A DNA stretch of 59,225 nt from Actinobacillus sp. (GCA_020026055.1 JAHHRA010000011.1:1-59225), one strand, 5' to 3'; positions 8,226-17,902 are shown, counted from the first letter of the stretch. Numbers and translations: made by a program. Notes: generated by a model from the sequence alone, not told the origin.

Positions 8226-9356
8226 TTATATCCTTGTTAAATAATTTAAAAGATTTTTCACTGGTGTTGCGAGTCCAACAATATTCAAAGACGTTGGATC
8301 ATACCAATAATCGTCTTCATTTTGTACATAAGTTTTTTGATCAAGTGAGATTTTAGAGATTGTTTGATAATGTTTCCATTGAGATTGTTTTTTATTTTCT
8401 AGTTTTTGAGAATCTGTGCAGATAAAAATGGGGAAGATATCTAGATGGAAATGGCTAAAAGTGTGGCGAAAACTATTCCATTCTTGATAAGAATGGATGT
8501 TATTTTCTTGGAAATACAAGAATAAATCAGTTTTTGATTTAAATTGCGGAAAGCAATATAAACTGCCCCATATCCCATTGTTTGCACGTTTTTGTAGACG
8601 CACTTTTCCTTGTTTTTCTTCAATCAAAAAATAAGTTTTTCGAATGGGTAATGATTTTTTAGGCTTTTTAGTTGGGTAGGATTGCCATTTTTGTAAACTA
8701 TTCGCTTGACACTTATTTGCTAATGGACAAAGCTCACATTTTGCTTTGCTTCGTGTACAAATGGTTGCACCAATATCCATCATTGCTTGATTAAAATCTG
8801 CAATTCGGTCACAAGGTGCAACTTCCTTAGCTTTTGTCCACAATAAACTTTCTACATTTTTTTCGCTTGGATAGCCCTCAATTGCAAAATAACGACATAA
8901 AACACGTTTTACATTGCCATCTAAAATAGGGTAGGGGGCATTTAAACAGGAAGACAAAATTGCAGCCGCTGTGCTACGACCAATACCTGCAAGGGCAAGG
9001 ACTTCATCAAATTTTGTTGGGAAATGACCATTATGCTGGCGACATATTTGTTGTGCTGCTTTATGTAGATTTCTAGCACGAGCGTAATAGCCAAGTCCTG
9101 TCCAAAGATGTAATATTTCATCCAGTGGTGCTTTTGCTAACGCCTCAATATTCGGAAAGATTTTCATAAATTGTGCAAAATAAGGAATAACAGTCGCAAC
9201 TTGAGTTTGTTGTAACATAATTTCTGAAATCCACACGGAATAAAGCGTTTTATTTTGTTGCCAAGGTAAATTTTTACGACCAAAATGTTCAAACCAAGCA
9301 AGAATAGCTTTGGCAAAAGGTGCGGAAGAATGAGAATTTGCTTGCATAAAATTCAT
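8226..9356 (-). CDS. mutY: Adenine DNA glycosylase MutY
   Basis: MutY removes adenine mispaired with 8-oxoguanine in base excision repair. The 376-aa protein has the catalytic-Glu context SEIMLQQTQV, helix-hairpin-helix ALAGIGRSTAAAI, LDGNVKRVL with the conserved Asp, and a 4Fe-4S site CysX6CysX2CysX5Cys in CTRSKAKCELCPLANKC. A C-terminal NUDIX-like domain recognises 8-oxoG. A second in-frame ATG lies at 9347; neither has a strong ribosome site. It is the first gene of the mutY-yggX-mltC operon. Confidence 0.96.
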   Translation of the reverse strand: MNFMQANSHSSAPFAKAILAWFEHFGRKNLPWQQNKTLYSVWISEIMLQQTQVATVIPYFAQFMKIFPNIEALAKAPLDEILHLWTGLGYYARARNLHKAAQQICRQHNGHFPTKFDEVLALAGIGRSTAAAILSSCLNAPYPILDGNVKRVLCRYFAIEGYPSEKNVESLLWTKAKEVAPCDRIADFNQAMMDIGATICTRSKAKCELCPLANKCQANSLQKWQSYPTKKPKKSLPIRKTYFLIEEKQGKVRLQKRANNGIWGSLYCFPQFKSKTDLFLYFQENNIHSYQEWNSFRHTFSHFHLDIFPIFICTDSQKLENKKQSQWKHYQTISKISLDQKTYVQNEDDYWYDPTSLNIVGLATPVKNLLNYLTRI

Positions 9357-9379
9357 TGACTAAAAACGAAATTGGCAAT

Positions 9380-9416
9380 AAAAGCCATCTAGAAAACAGC
9401 AATTTTTTTAGATGGC
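9380..9416 (-). terminator. Terminator downstream of the acyl-CoA ligase gene
   Basis: GCCATCTA (9384-9391) pairs with TAGATGGC (9409-9416) around a 17-nt A/T-rich loop. On the minus strand the stem is followed by TTTTATT. It lies between the acyl-CoA ligase stop and the mutY start and would separate the two transcripts. Confidence 0.75.
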
Positions 9417-9429
9417 AATAAATAAGAAA

Positions 9430-11223
9430 TTATGGTTTATACATCGCTTCGATTTGTTTTTTATAGCGTTCAAGAATAACTTTACGTTTTAATTTGAGCG
9501 TTGGAGTAATTTCGTTCATTTTCATCGTAAATGCTTCTGGTAACAGCGTGAATTTTTTCACTTGTTCGAAACTAGGTAATTCTTTTTGTAAACGCTGGAT
9601 ACGTTTTTCAAAAAGTTTGACAATTTCAGAATTTTTGAGCAATTCCTTGCGATCTCGGAATTGAATATTTAATTCCTTAGCGTGAGCTTCAAGTGTCTCA
9701 AAGCAAGGTACGATCAAGGCTGAAACGTATTGTTTAGCATCTGCAATCACTGCAATTTGGTCGACAAATTTATCCTTTCCAATTTTGCCTTCAAGTACTT
9801 GTGGTGCAATGTATTTACCAGTGGAAGTCTTCATTAATTCTTTTATGCGATCTGTGATGAAAAGATTACCTTGTTCATCAAGTTTCCCTGCATCACCAGT
9901 TCTGAGAAAGCCATCTTCAGTAAATGCTTCAGCAGTTGCTTGGGGATTTTTATAGTAGCCTTTCATCACCATACCGCCACGTACTAGAATTTCATTATTG
10001 TTGCCGATTTTTACTTCACACTTCGGCATTGGTATACCGATAGACTCTGGATTGAAATTATTATCACGACTACAAGAAACCGTTGCAGTAGTTTCAGTTA
10101 AACCATATCCTGCTATTACGTTATTGCCGATAGCAAAGAAAAATTTTGCGATACAAGGATCTAATTTTGCACCACCACAGGGCATCAGTTTAATTTGCCC
10201 TCCTGTAATGGCACGTAATTTGCTAAGGACGAGTTTGTCAGCAAGCTTAAATTGTTTATGTAATAAGTAAGGCATTGACAAATTTTTATTACGACTGAAA
10301 TAAGCTTTGCCAACGCGTAATGCCCAGTAGAAAATCAATTTGCGAAGAAGGGGGGCTTGATGAACTTTATCCATTACTGCACTGTAAATTTTTTCGTAAA
10401 ATCGCGGTACGGCACACATTAAAGTTGGTCGAACTTCGGCTAAAGCATCTTTTACTGTGTGTGGATCTTCTAAATAAGCATAAACAACTCCACGATGAAG
10501 CATATAAGCTTGCCAACCACGTTCATAAATGTGAGAGAGAGGTAAAAAAGCAAGTGAAATATCATGTGTTCCAAGTGGTTGTAAAGCAAGATCGTGGGCT
10601 TCCATTTGATGAGCAAGATTAGCATGAGTGAGCATTACACCTTTAGGATTGCCAGTTGTACCTGATGTGTAAATGAGAGTGAAAAGATCGTCCATATTTT
10701 TTTCTTGTAAACGTTTTTCAAGTTGTGTTTGCATTTCAGGATAGCCATCTTTTACAAAATCACTCCAATGCATAGCTATTGAGTGATTTCGTAGATCGAT
10801 CTCTTTTTGCATGGCAATAATATATTGTAATTGTGGACAATTTTTCGTAACAATCATCGCTTCATCATACTGTGTTTGATTGCCGACGAATAAAATTTTA
10901 ACATCTGCATCATTTAATATATAAGCGACTTGTTCTGCAGTATTTGTGCTATAAATAGGTACAGTTACAGCACGGACTTGCATTGCTGCATAGTCAGCAA
11001 TTGTCCAGCGTGGCATGTTGTTTGCAAAAATTGCGATTTTATCTTGAATATTAATGTTGCATGCAAGGAAGGCTCGGGAGAGTACATCAATTTCTGCCAG
11101 AAAATCTTTCCAATTTGTATCTATCCATTTACCATTATTTTTGTGGCGTACAGCAGGGGCGTGAGAGAGAAGGCTAGCTTGGTTACGAATACGTTCTATA
11201 ATGTGGTAGTGCAATTTATTCAT
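9430..11223 (-). CDS. Long-chain acyl-CoA ligase (AMP-forming)
   Basis: This 597-aa member of the ANL superfamily activates fatty acids to acyl-AMP and then acyl-CoA, at or near the inner membrane. Motifs are the AMP-binding P-loop YTSGTTGNPKG near residue 187, GYGLTETTA, and the hinge region TGDAGKLDEQGNLFITDRIKE. It resembles the FAA1-type protein of H. influenzae (HI0002) more than E. coli FadD, so no symbol is given. An AAGAGAT ribosome site precedes the ATG. It is transcribed divergently from rapA. Confidence 0.92.
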   Translation of the reverse strand: MNKLHYHIIERIRNQASLLSHAPAVRHKNNGKWIDTNWKDFLAEIDVLSRAFLACNINIQDKIAIFANNMPRWTIADYAAMQVRAVTVPIYSTNTAEQVAYILNDADVKILFVGNQTQYDEAMIVTKNCPQLQYIIAMQKEIDLRNHSIAMHWSDFVKDGYPEMQTQLEKRLQEKNMDDLFTLIYTSGTTGNPKGVMLTHANLAHQMEAHDLALQPLGTHDISLAFLPLSHIYERGWQAYMLHRGVVYAYLEDPHTVKDALAEVRPTLMCAVPRFYEKIYSAVMDKVHQAPLLRKLIFYWALRVGKAYFSRNKNLSMPYLLHKQFKLADKLVLSKLRAITGGQIKLMPCGGAKLDPCIAKFFFAIGNNVIAGYGLTETTATVSCSRDNNFNPESIGIPMPKCEVKIGNNNEILVRGGMVMKGYYKNPQATAEAFTEDGFLRTGDAGKLDEQGNLFITDRIKELMKTSTGKYIAPQVLEGKIGKDKFVDQIAVIADAKQYVSALIVPCFETLEAHAKELNIQFRDRKELLKNSEIVKLFEKRIQRLQKELPSFEQVKKFTLLPEAFTMKMNEITPTLKLKRKVILERYKKQIEAMYKP

Positions 11224-11490
11224 GAATTTATCTCTTCTGAGCTAACAAGTGCTCGCTAATATAAAATGAGTTTAGAAAAATTGCTAGCGAAATATGTTAG
11301 TTCAATAATTAATAAAAATATGAAAAATATTTTCATAAAGTATCAGTTCATTGAAATGTAAAACAGACAACAAACTGGAATTACATAAAAATTTTTATGT
11401 AATTAATGAGACAATTTTACAGTTTATTTTCTTTATTATTCCGCATAGAATAGCCGACTTTTTATTATGGAATAAGAGTTGTCAATATTT

Positions 11491-14388
11491 ATGTCATTTA
11501 TTATCGGTCAGCGTTGGATCAGCGAAAGTGAAAATAATTTAGGTTTAGGCTTAATTACAGCAGTAGATACTCGTACAGTAACAATTTTCTTTCCCGCATC
11601 AGAAGAAACACGGATCTACGCCCTAAAAACAGCCCCTCTCAATCGTGTTGCTTTTAATGTAGGGGACGAAATCACACATCGTGAAGGCTGGAAAGCACAA
11701 GTGATAGAAGTGATAACACGCAATGGCGTAAATATTTATTTAGTAAGACATCAGGAGAGTGGTAAAGAAATAGTAGTACAAGAATTAGATGTTGCTCATC
11801 ATATTACTTTTAGCAAACCGCAAGATCGTCTTTTCAATGGACAAATTGATCGAGGAGATCATTTTGCTTTACGTTACAATAGTTTTTTACACCAACAAGC
11901 ACAATATCAATCTCCCTTACGCGGGTTACGTGGTGCAAAAGTAGAGCTTATTCCGCATCAATTACATATCGCAAATGAAGTGGGTAATCGTATTTCTCCT
12001 CGTGTTTTATTAGCAGATGAAGTTGGTCTTGGTAAAACTATTGAAGCTGGAATGATTTTACAACAACAACTTTTATCTGAAAAAATACAACGCGTTTTAA
12101 TCATTTTGCCAGAAAGTCTACAATATCAATGGATTGTAGAAATGTTACGTCGTTTTAATTTACATTTTTCATTATTTGATGAAGAACGTTGTTGTGATTT
12201 TGAAGACAAAACTGATAATCCATTTGAAAGTGAAAATTTAATCATCTGTTCACTTAATTGGTTGATAGCAAAACCACATCGTGCCAAAGAAGCATTAGAC
12301 GCAAACTTTGATATGCTAGTTGTTGATGAAGCTCATCACTTAGCGTGGACAATTGATAAACCTAGTGCAGAATATCAATTAGTAGCAAATTTCGCTGAGA
12401 AAATCCCAGCTGTTTTATTATTAACTGCTACCCCAGAACAATTAGGGCAAGAAAGTCATTTTGCTCGTTTGCACTTATTAGATCCAGAACGATTTTATGA
12501 TTTTGATGCTTTTCTAAAAGAACAGCAATGTTACCAAAAAGTAGCGATAGTACTTACACCACTATTTGCAAATAAAAAATTATCCTTCAAAGCAGAAGAG
12601 CAGATTCTAGCATTACTTCCTGAAGAAAAAGATTTATTAGAAAAGCAATTTATTCAGCTAAATGATGATAAAAAATTAGAAGCAGAAAAAATTGTAATTC
12701 GTCAAGACATAATGATGAAGCTTATCGATCGGCATGGCACTAGTCGAGTGTTATTTCGTAATACTCGTCAAGGTGTGCAAGGATTTCCAAAACGTATTTT
12801 CAAAGAAGTGCGTATGCCATTGCCGAGCCAATATCAGAACATGGTTAATGTAATGGGATTATTAAATGAAGCTAAAAATATTGATTTAAATCACCCCGAA
12901 CAAATGTTCTTAAAAATGAATCCTAAAGCACGTTGGTGGGATTTCGATCCGCGCGTGCAATGGTTAATTAATTTTTTAAAGCAAAAACCGCAAGAAAAAA
13001 TATTAGTCATTTGTAGTCAAATCCAGACCATACAACAACTGGAACAAGCTCTTCGTGAAAAAGCAGGGATTCATTCTGCACTATTTCACGAAAAAATGTC
13101 GATTATTGAACGTGATCGAGCAGTAGCTTATTTTGCTGATGAAGAAGGAACTCCTATATTATTAAGTTCAAGTATTGGTTCAGAAGGGCGTAATTTTCAA
13201 TTCGCGTGTCACCTTATTTTATTTGATTTACCGCATCATCCTGATTTGCTTGAACAATGTATTGGACGACTCGACCGCATTGGGCAAAAACGTGATGTAC
13301 ATATTCACGTCCCTTATTATGAAAATACACCGACTGAACGTTTAGTACAATGGTATCACCAAGGTTTAAATGCGTTTGAAGAAACTTGTCCAATGGGAAC
13401 AGCAATTTTTGAACATTTGAATAAAACTTTACAACATTATCTCGCTCATCTTGAAGATGTGCTAGGTTTTGAAGCATTGATTAAAGATACACAAATAATT
13501 CGAGAAGAATTGCATAGAACCCTTGAAGCAGGGCGTGATCGTTTACTCGAAATGAATTCTAATGGCGGAAAACAGGCACAAACATTGGCAGAAATGATAA
13601 CTAGTCAAGATGGCTCAACAGAATTAATTAATTTTGCTGTAAAACTTTTCGATATTGTAGGCGTGGAACAAGAGGAAATGAATGAAAAAACGATGCTGAT
13701 CAAACCGTCTAGCGAAATGTTAGTGCCAGATTTCCCTTACTTAAAAGAAGAAGGGCAGCTAGTTACTTTTGAGCGAAATTTTGCACTTGTACATGATGAT
13801 GTCGAATTTTTAAACTGGGATCACCCAATAATTCGCAATGGTATTGATCTCATCATAACAGGAGATATTGGCAAAAGCAGTGTGTCTTTACTCATTAATC
13901 CGCATTTGCCTGCAGGGACATTATTGCTTGAGTTGATTTATATTGTCGAAGCACAAGCCCCGAAAGGATTACAAATTACTCGTTTTTTACCACCAACTCC
14001 AATTCGTTTACTCATTGATACAGCAGGGAGAGAGCTAAGTCATCAAGTATTATTTGAACACTTACAAAAACAACTACGTCCAATGAAAAAAGCAATGGCA
14101 AATTCAGTTGTTAAAATGATGCGTACACAAATTATACAAATGCTTAAAGCAGCTGAAAAGCATATTGAAAAACCTGTAACTGAAATAATAGAAAGTGCAA
14201 AAGTTTTAGCGATACAAAGATTAGATACTGAAATTTCACGCCTTCAATCGTTACAGAAAGTAAACAAAAATATTCGTCATAGTGAAATTCAAATCTTAGA
14301 AAAACAACGAAACCAAATTACACAAGAACTTAAACAAGCTCGTTGGCGCTTAGACAGTTTGCATTTAATCGTCACGAATAACGCATAG
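11491..14388 (+). CDS. rapA: RNA polymerase-associated ATPase RapA
   Basis: RapA is a Swi2/Snf2-type ATPase that binds RNA polymerase and promotes recycling after transcription. The 965-aa protein (E. coli 968) begins MSFIIGQRWISESE, has tandem Tudor-like domains, Walker A DEVGLGKT near residue 176, DEAH near 279, the C-terminal helicase motifs SSIGSEGRNFQ and GRLDRIGQ, and the C-terminal RapA domain (FLPPTPIR). The frame opens at a TTG (11479), but ATG11491 aligns with the family start. rluA follows nine bases after its stop. Confidence 0.96.
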   Translation: MSFIIGQRWISESENNLGLGLITAVDTRTVTIFFPASEETRIYALKTAPLNRVAFNVGDEITHREGWKAQVIEVITRNGVNIYLVRHQESGKEIVVQELDVAHHITFSKPQDRLFNGQIDRGDHFALRYNSFLHQQAQYQSPLRGLRGAKVELIPHQLHIANEVGNRISPRVLLADEVGLGKTIEAGMILQQQLLSEKIQRVLIILPESLQYQWIVEMLRRFNLHFSLFDEERCCDFEDKTDNPFESENLIICSLNWLIAKPHRAKEALDANFDMLVVDEAHHLAWTIDKPSAEYQLVANFAEKIPAVLLLTATPEQLGQESHFARLHLLDPERFYDFDAFLKEQQCYQKVAIVLTPLFANKKLSFKAEEQILALLPEEKDLLEKQFIQLNDDKKLEAEKIVIRQDIMMKLIDRHGTSRVLFRNTRQGVQGFPKRIFKEVRMPLPSQYQNMVNVMGLLNEAKNIDLNHPEQMFLKMNPKARWWDFDPRVQWLINFLKQKPQEKILVICSQIQTIQQLEQALREKAGIHSALFHEKMSIIERDRAVAYFADEEGTPILLSSSIGSEGRNFQFACHLILFDLPHHPDLLEQCIGRLDRIGQKRDVHIHVPYYENTPTERLVQWYHQGLNAFEETCPMGTAIFEHLNKTLQHYLAHLEDVLGFEALIKDTQIIREELHRTLEAGRDRLLEMNSNGGKQAQTLAEMITSQDGSTELINFAVKLFDIVGVEQEEMNEKTMLIKPSSEMLVPDFPYLKEEGQLVTFERNFALVHDDVEFLNWDHPIIRNGIDLIITGDIGKSSVSLLINPHLPAGTLLLELIYIVEAQAPKGLQITRFLPPTPIRLLIDTAGRELSHQVLFEHLQKQLRPMKKAMANSVVKMMRTQIIQMLKAAEKHIEKPVTEIIESAKVLAIQRLDTEISRLQSLQKVNKNIRHSEIQILEKQRNQITQELKQARWRLDSLHLIVTNNA

Positions 14389-14397
14389 GAATGAAAA

Positions 14398-15057
14398 ATG
14401 GCATTATTGCATTATGATCCACCTAAAGAGCCTTATTTAGATATAATTTATCACGATGATCATTTATTAGTAATCAACAAACCGAGTGGTTTACTTTCTG
14501 TGCCAGGTAATCAACCAAAGTTTTTTGATGCAGTGATGACGCGAGTACAAGAAAAATATGGTTTTTGCGAGCCTGCACATCGCCTTGATATGGCAACTAG
14601 CGGTTTGATTGCTTTTGCAATGAGCAAACTTGCCGATCGTGAATTAAAACGCCAATTTCGCGAACGTGAGCCTCAAAAATACTATCAAGCTCGCATATGG
14701 GGACATCTCAACATAGAGCGAGGTGAAGTGAATTTTCCACTGATTTGTGATTGGGAAAATCGTCCTCGACAACGTATTTGTTTTGAAAAAGGGAAAAAGG
14801 CTTGTACAAGATTTGAAGTATTAACACGCTTACCAGACAACACTACTCGCGTAAAATTGATCCCGATTACAGGCAGATCACACCAATTACGCTTACATAT
14901 GTTTGCACTAGGACACCCAATTTTAGGAGATAAATTTTATGCTCCACCACAAGCTAAAGCAATGTCACCCCGCTTGTGTTTGCACGCAGAGTATTTGCAA
15001 ATCGCTCACCCTAAAACGGGAGAAATAATGCAATTTTCCTGCCCAGTCCCTTTTTAA
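14398..15057 (+). CDS. rluA: Pseudouridine synthase RluA (23S rRNA U746 / tRNA U32)
   Basis: This dual-specificity enzyme isomerises uridine 746 in 23S rRNA and uridine 32 in several tRNAs. The 219-aa protein matches E. coli RluA in length and in the catalytic motif HRLDMATSG (Asp), with GRSHQLRLH and ILGDKFYA downstream. A TAGGAATG segment at the rapA stop provides a weak ribosome site, so rapA and rluA are probably co-transcribed, as in E. coli. The element at 15073-15112 appears to act as its terminator. Confidence 0.96.
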   Translation: MALLHYDPPKEPYLDIIYHDDHLLVINKPSGLLSVPGNQPKFFDAVMTRVQEKYGFCEPAHRLDMATSGLIAFAMSKLADRELKRQFREREPQKYYQARIWGHLNIERGEVNFPLICDWENRPRQRICFEKGKKACTRFEVLTRLPDNTTRVKLIPITGRSHQLRLHMFALGHPILGDKFYAPPQAKAMSPRLCLHAEYLQIAHPKTGEIMQFSCPVPF

Positions 15058-15072
15058 GTTTTTACAAAAATC

Positions 15073-15120
15073 ACGCCTCGATTTTCGGAAAAATTTTCCG
15101 ATTTTAGAGGCATCTTTTTT
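15073..15120 (+). terminator. Dispersed element acting as the rluA terminator
   Basis: ACGCCTC (15073-15079) and GAGGCAT (15107-15113) form the outer arms. CGGAAAA / TTTTCCG (15086-15100) form an inner hairpin, separated from the outer arms by symmetric ATTTT bulges. A TTTTTT run (15115-15120) follows. It starts 15 bases after the rluA stop and is a complete copy of the dispersed palindrome family. Confidence 0.8.
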
Positions 15121-15400
15121 CGTTTTTGTTTCAGTACTAATTACGAAAGTCTCGCTTATTAATTGACTTGCTTATCTGCAAAGTAAATAAGAAAACGTAG
15201 TCTAAATAAATTGCTTCGCTAGCTATGATTTTTTAATCGATTTACATAGTGCTTTCTGCAAGCTTAAAACAACATGCAAAATTAAAAAAATCTAATCGTG
15301 AAAGTGAGTTATATAACGCATTCATAATAGAACAGATTAGGCTTTGCTTTTCGTTAGAATGACTATTTTTTGATCTTTGAGAAAGTATATACCTTAATTT

Positions 15401-15430
15401 TTAGAAAAAAATTTCTGATTTTGCTAGCGT
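15401..15430. repeat. Diverged right half of dispersed element upstream of tkt
   Basis: TTAGAAAAAAATTTCTGATTTT followed by GCTAGCGT resembles the core plus right arm of the ACGCC...GGCGT family, with a degenerate end. It lies 65 bp before the tkt start codon. Confidence 0.4.
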
Positions 15431-15495
15431 GACTTCATAAAAATCTCTAAAAATCAGGTAAAATAATCTACACTTTTTCTATTAAGGAGATCAAA

Positions 15496-17493
15496 ATGAC
15501 AACACGTAAAGAATTAGCGAATGCCATTCGTGCATTGAGTATGGATGCCGTCCAAAAAGCCAATTCAGGGCACCCAGGGGCACCGATGGGAATGGCAGAC
15601 ATTGCCGAAGTTTTATGGCGTGATTATATGCATCATAATCCAGCTAATCCGAATTGGGTAAATCGTGACCGTTTTATTCTCTCGAATGGACACGGATCAA
15701 TGTTGATCTATAGTCTCTTGCATTTAACAGGCTACGATCTGTCAATTGACGATCTCAAAAATTTCCGTCAACTCCATTCTAAAACACCAGGGCACCCAGA
15801 GTACGGGTACACAGCGGGCGTAGAAACGACGACTGGACCTTTAGGGCAAGGCATTACTAACGCTGTAGGTATGGCGATCGCCGAAAAAACCTTGGCGGCA
15901 CAATTTAACCGCGACGGTCATGAAATTATCGACCATCACACCTATGTTTTTCTTGGCGATGGCTGCTTGATGGAGGGGATCTCTCACGAAGCTTGCTCAT
16001 TGGCGGGCACTTTAGGGCTAGGAAAGTTGATTGCGTTTTATGATGACAACAATATTTCTATTGACGGCGAAGTAGAAGGCTGGTTCACCGATAACACACA
16101 ACAACGCTTTGAAGCTTACGGCTGGCAAGTGATCAGCGGCGTTGATGGTCATGACAGCGAACAAATCAAGGCTGCCATTGCCAAAGCACAAGCTGAAACT
16201 GCGAAACCGAGTTTGATTATTTGCAAAACGGTGATCGGTTACGGTTCGCCAAACAAACAAGGAACACACAATTGTCACGGCGCACCTTTGGGCGAAGCAG
16301 AAATTGCTGCAGCACGCAAATTCTTGGGTTGGACGCACGCTGCTTTCGACATTCCTGCTGAGATTTATGCTAAATGGGATGCCAAACGCCAAGGTAGCCA
16401 ATGGGAAGCCGAATGGAATGCCAAATTGGAAGCCTATGAAGCTGCATATCCAGCACTAGCCGCTGAATTAAAACGCCGTTTAAATGGCGAATTACCTGCG
16501 GATTGGCGTGCTGAAAGTCAAGCTTTCATTCAATTTTTGCAAAACAACCCAGCGAATATCGCCAGCCGTAAAGCGTCACAAAACGCGATCGAAGCTTTTG
16601 CGAAAAATTTACCTGAATTTTTGGGCGGCAGTGCTGATTTAGCGAGTTCAAATCTCACCCTATGGTCAGGCTCGCTGCCGATTCGTGCCACCCATAACCA
16701 AGACGGCAATTACCTCAACTACGGTGTCCGTGAATTTGGCATGTCTGCGATAATGAACGGCATTGCTTTGCACGGCGGCTTCATTCCGTATGGTGCAACC
16801 TTCTTGATGTTTTTTGAATATGCTCATAACGCCGTGCGAATGGCGGCACTGATGAAACAACGAGTATTGTTCGTTTACACTCACGATTCCATCGGCTTGG
16901 GTGAAGATGGCCCGACGCACCAACCTGTCGAACAAACTGCCACTTTGCGCATGATCCCAAATCTCAACACTTGGCGCCCGTGCGACCAAGTCGAATCAGC
17001 GGTGGCTTGGCAACAAGCGATTGAAGCTAAAGATCGTCCGAGCGCCCTCATCTTTAGCCGCCAAAACCTCACGCAAATGCCGCGCGACGCGCAACAGCTG
17101 GCAAATATCGCCCGTGGGGGGTATGTGCTCCAAGACTGCGAGGGTACGCCGGAGCTGATTTTGATCGCCACAGGCTCTGAAGTCGAATTGGCTATCAATG
17201 CTGCCAAAGTGTTGACTCAAGACGGCAAAAAAATCCGTGTCGTTTCTATGCCTTCCACCAATGTTTTTGACCAGCAAGATCTCGCCTATCGCGAAAGCGT
17301 CTTGCCAAGCACCGTAACCAAGCGCATCGCCATTGAAGCGGGCATCGCCGATTTTTGGTACAAATACGTCGGCTTTGACGGACGTATTATCGGCATGCAT
17401 GGCTTCGGCGAATCTGCGCCAGCGGCTGAATTATTTAAAGCTTTCGGCTTTACCGTCGAAAATGTAGTAGATATTGCCAACAGTATTCTTTAA
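15496..17493 (+). CDS. tktA: Transketolase
   Basis: This TPP-dependent enzyme transfers two-carbon ketol units in the non-oxidative pentose phosphate pathway and supplies erythrose-4-phosphate. The 665-aa protein (E. coli TktA 663) has SGHPGAPMGMADIAEVLWRD, the TPP-binding GDGCLMEG and DDNNISIDG, GEDGPTHQPVEQ and a C-terminal GFGESAPA. AAGGAG precedes the ATG. Base composition is odd: sampled lines are about 58-62% GC against roughly 33-37% around it, with many GCC, CGC and CTC codons. This suggests acquisition from a higher-GC relative, though strong expression may add codon bias. A terminator follows. Confidence 0.96.
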   Translation: MTTRKELANAIRALSMDAVQKANSGHPGAPMGMADIAEVLWRDYMHHNPANPNWVNRDRFILSNGHGSMLIYSLLHLTGYDLSIDDLKNFRQLHSKTPGHPEYGYTAGVETTTGPLGQGITNAVGMAIAEKTLAAQFNRDGHEIIDHHTYVFLGDGCLMEGISHEACSLAGTLGLGKLIAFYDDNNISIDGEVEGWFTDNTQQRFEAYGWQVISGVDGHDSEQIKAAIAKAQAETAKPSLIICKTVIGYGSPNKQGTHNCHGAPLGEAEIAAARKFLGWTHAAFDIPAEIYAKWDAKRQGSQWEAEWNAKLEAYEAAYPALAAELKRRLNGELPADWRAESQAFIQFLQNNPANIASRKASQNAIEAFAKNLPEFLGGSADLASSNLTLWSGSLPIRATHNQDGNYLNYGVREFGMSAIMNGIALHGGFIPYGATFLMFFEYAHNAVRMAALMKQRVLFVYTHDSIGLGEDGPTHQPVEQTATLRMIPNLNTWRPCDQVESAVAWQQAIEAKDRPSALIFSRQNLTQMPRDAQQLANIARGGYVLQDCEGTPELILIATGSEVELAINAAKVLTQDGKKIRVVSMPSTNVFDQQDLAYRESVLPSTVTKRIAIEAGIADFWYKYVGFDGRIIGMHGFGESAPAAELFKAFGFTVENVVDIANSIL

Positions 17494-17509
17494 TTAAGTA
17501 AACCCACAT

Positions 17510-17537
17510 CTGCACCATGTCGGTGCAGTTTTTTTAT
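17510..17537 (+). terminator. Terminator after transketolase
   Basis: CTGCACC (17510-17516) pairs with GGTGCAG (17522-17528) around a 5-nt loop and is followed by eight T residues. It sits between tkt and the aroQ-like gene. Confidence 0.93.
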
Positions 17538-17552
17538 GCAAAGTAAATTACT

Positions 17553-17822
17553 ATGAACTTAGAGCTCATTCAGTTGCGTCAACAAATCGATCAAATTGAT
17601 CATCAACTTTTAAAGCTTCTCCATCAACGTCAACAAGTGGTGAAGCAAATTAGTAAACTTAAGCAACATCAGTATTTGCCATCCCGTGATTTAATACGTG
17701 AACAGCAAATTTTGACAACATTAAAACAAATTAGTGTTCAACAGCAATTTGATTTAACAGATGAGGATGTTGAAGTAGTTTTTCGTGCGATTATGCAACG
17801 GGGATTGGCGTTGCAGGTGTGA
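17553..17822 (+). CDS. Stand-alone AroQ-type chorismate mutase
   Basis: This 89-aa protein looks like the chorismate mutase domain alone, with no prephenate dehydratase or dehydrogenase attached. Aligned by eye with the N-terminal domain of E. coli PheA, the active-site residues are retained: Arg in LRQQI (R11), Arg in HQRQQ (R28), Lys in SKLK (K39), Asp/Arg/Glu in SRDLIRE (D48, R51, E52), and the penultimate Gln (Q88). It should convert chorismate to prephenate in the cytoplasm. It starts 16 bases past the tkt terminator with a weak ribosome site. There is no signal peptide, so it is not the secreted AroQ type. Confidence 0.8.
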   Translation: MNLELIQLRQQIDQIDHQLLKLLHQRQQVVKQISKLKQHQYLPSRDLIREQQILTTLKQISVQQQFDLTDEDVEVVFRAIMQRGLALQV

Positions 17823-17850
17823 TTTTTTGTAAAGAAATTAGCTAAAAAAT

Positions 17851-17892
17851 ACGCCCATAAAATCGGGAAAATTTTCTCAATTTTATGAGCGT
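17851..17892. repeat. Complete dispersed ACGCC...GCGT palindrome
   Basis: ACGCCCATAAAAT (17851-17863) pairs with ATTTTATGAGCGT (17880-17892), with inner GGGAAAATTTTCTC. This 42-bp near-perfect palindrome is the clearest type copy of the family. It lies 29 bp after the aroQ-like stop and may terminate that transcript. Confidence 0.8.
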
Positions 17893-17902
17893 AACAATAT
17901 CG

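Larger units (their letters stand above)
15058..15495. other. 438-bp intergenic region between rluA and transketolase
   Basis: AT-rich non-coding DNA. It starts with a full dispersed palindrome and T run (15073-15120) and ends with a further right half-element near 15401-15430 and the tkt leader. No ORF of note and no recognisable RNA gene was found between them. Confidence 0.6.

Noticed and set aside
10320..11259. Plus-strand open frames of 90-110 codons opposite the acyl-CoA ligase
   Set aside because: No start context or family similarity, and they are fully antisense to a well-supported gene.
16018..17480. Several long open frames on the minus strand inside transketolase
   Set aside because: They are antisense shadows caused by the GC-rich codon use of tkt; the plus-strand protein is unmistakable.
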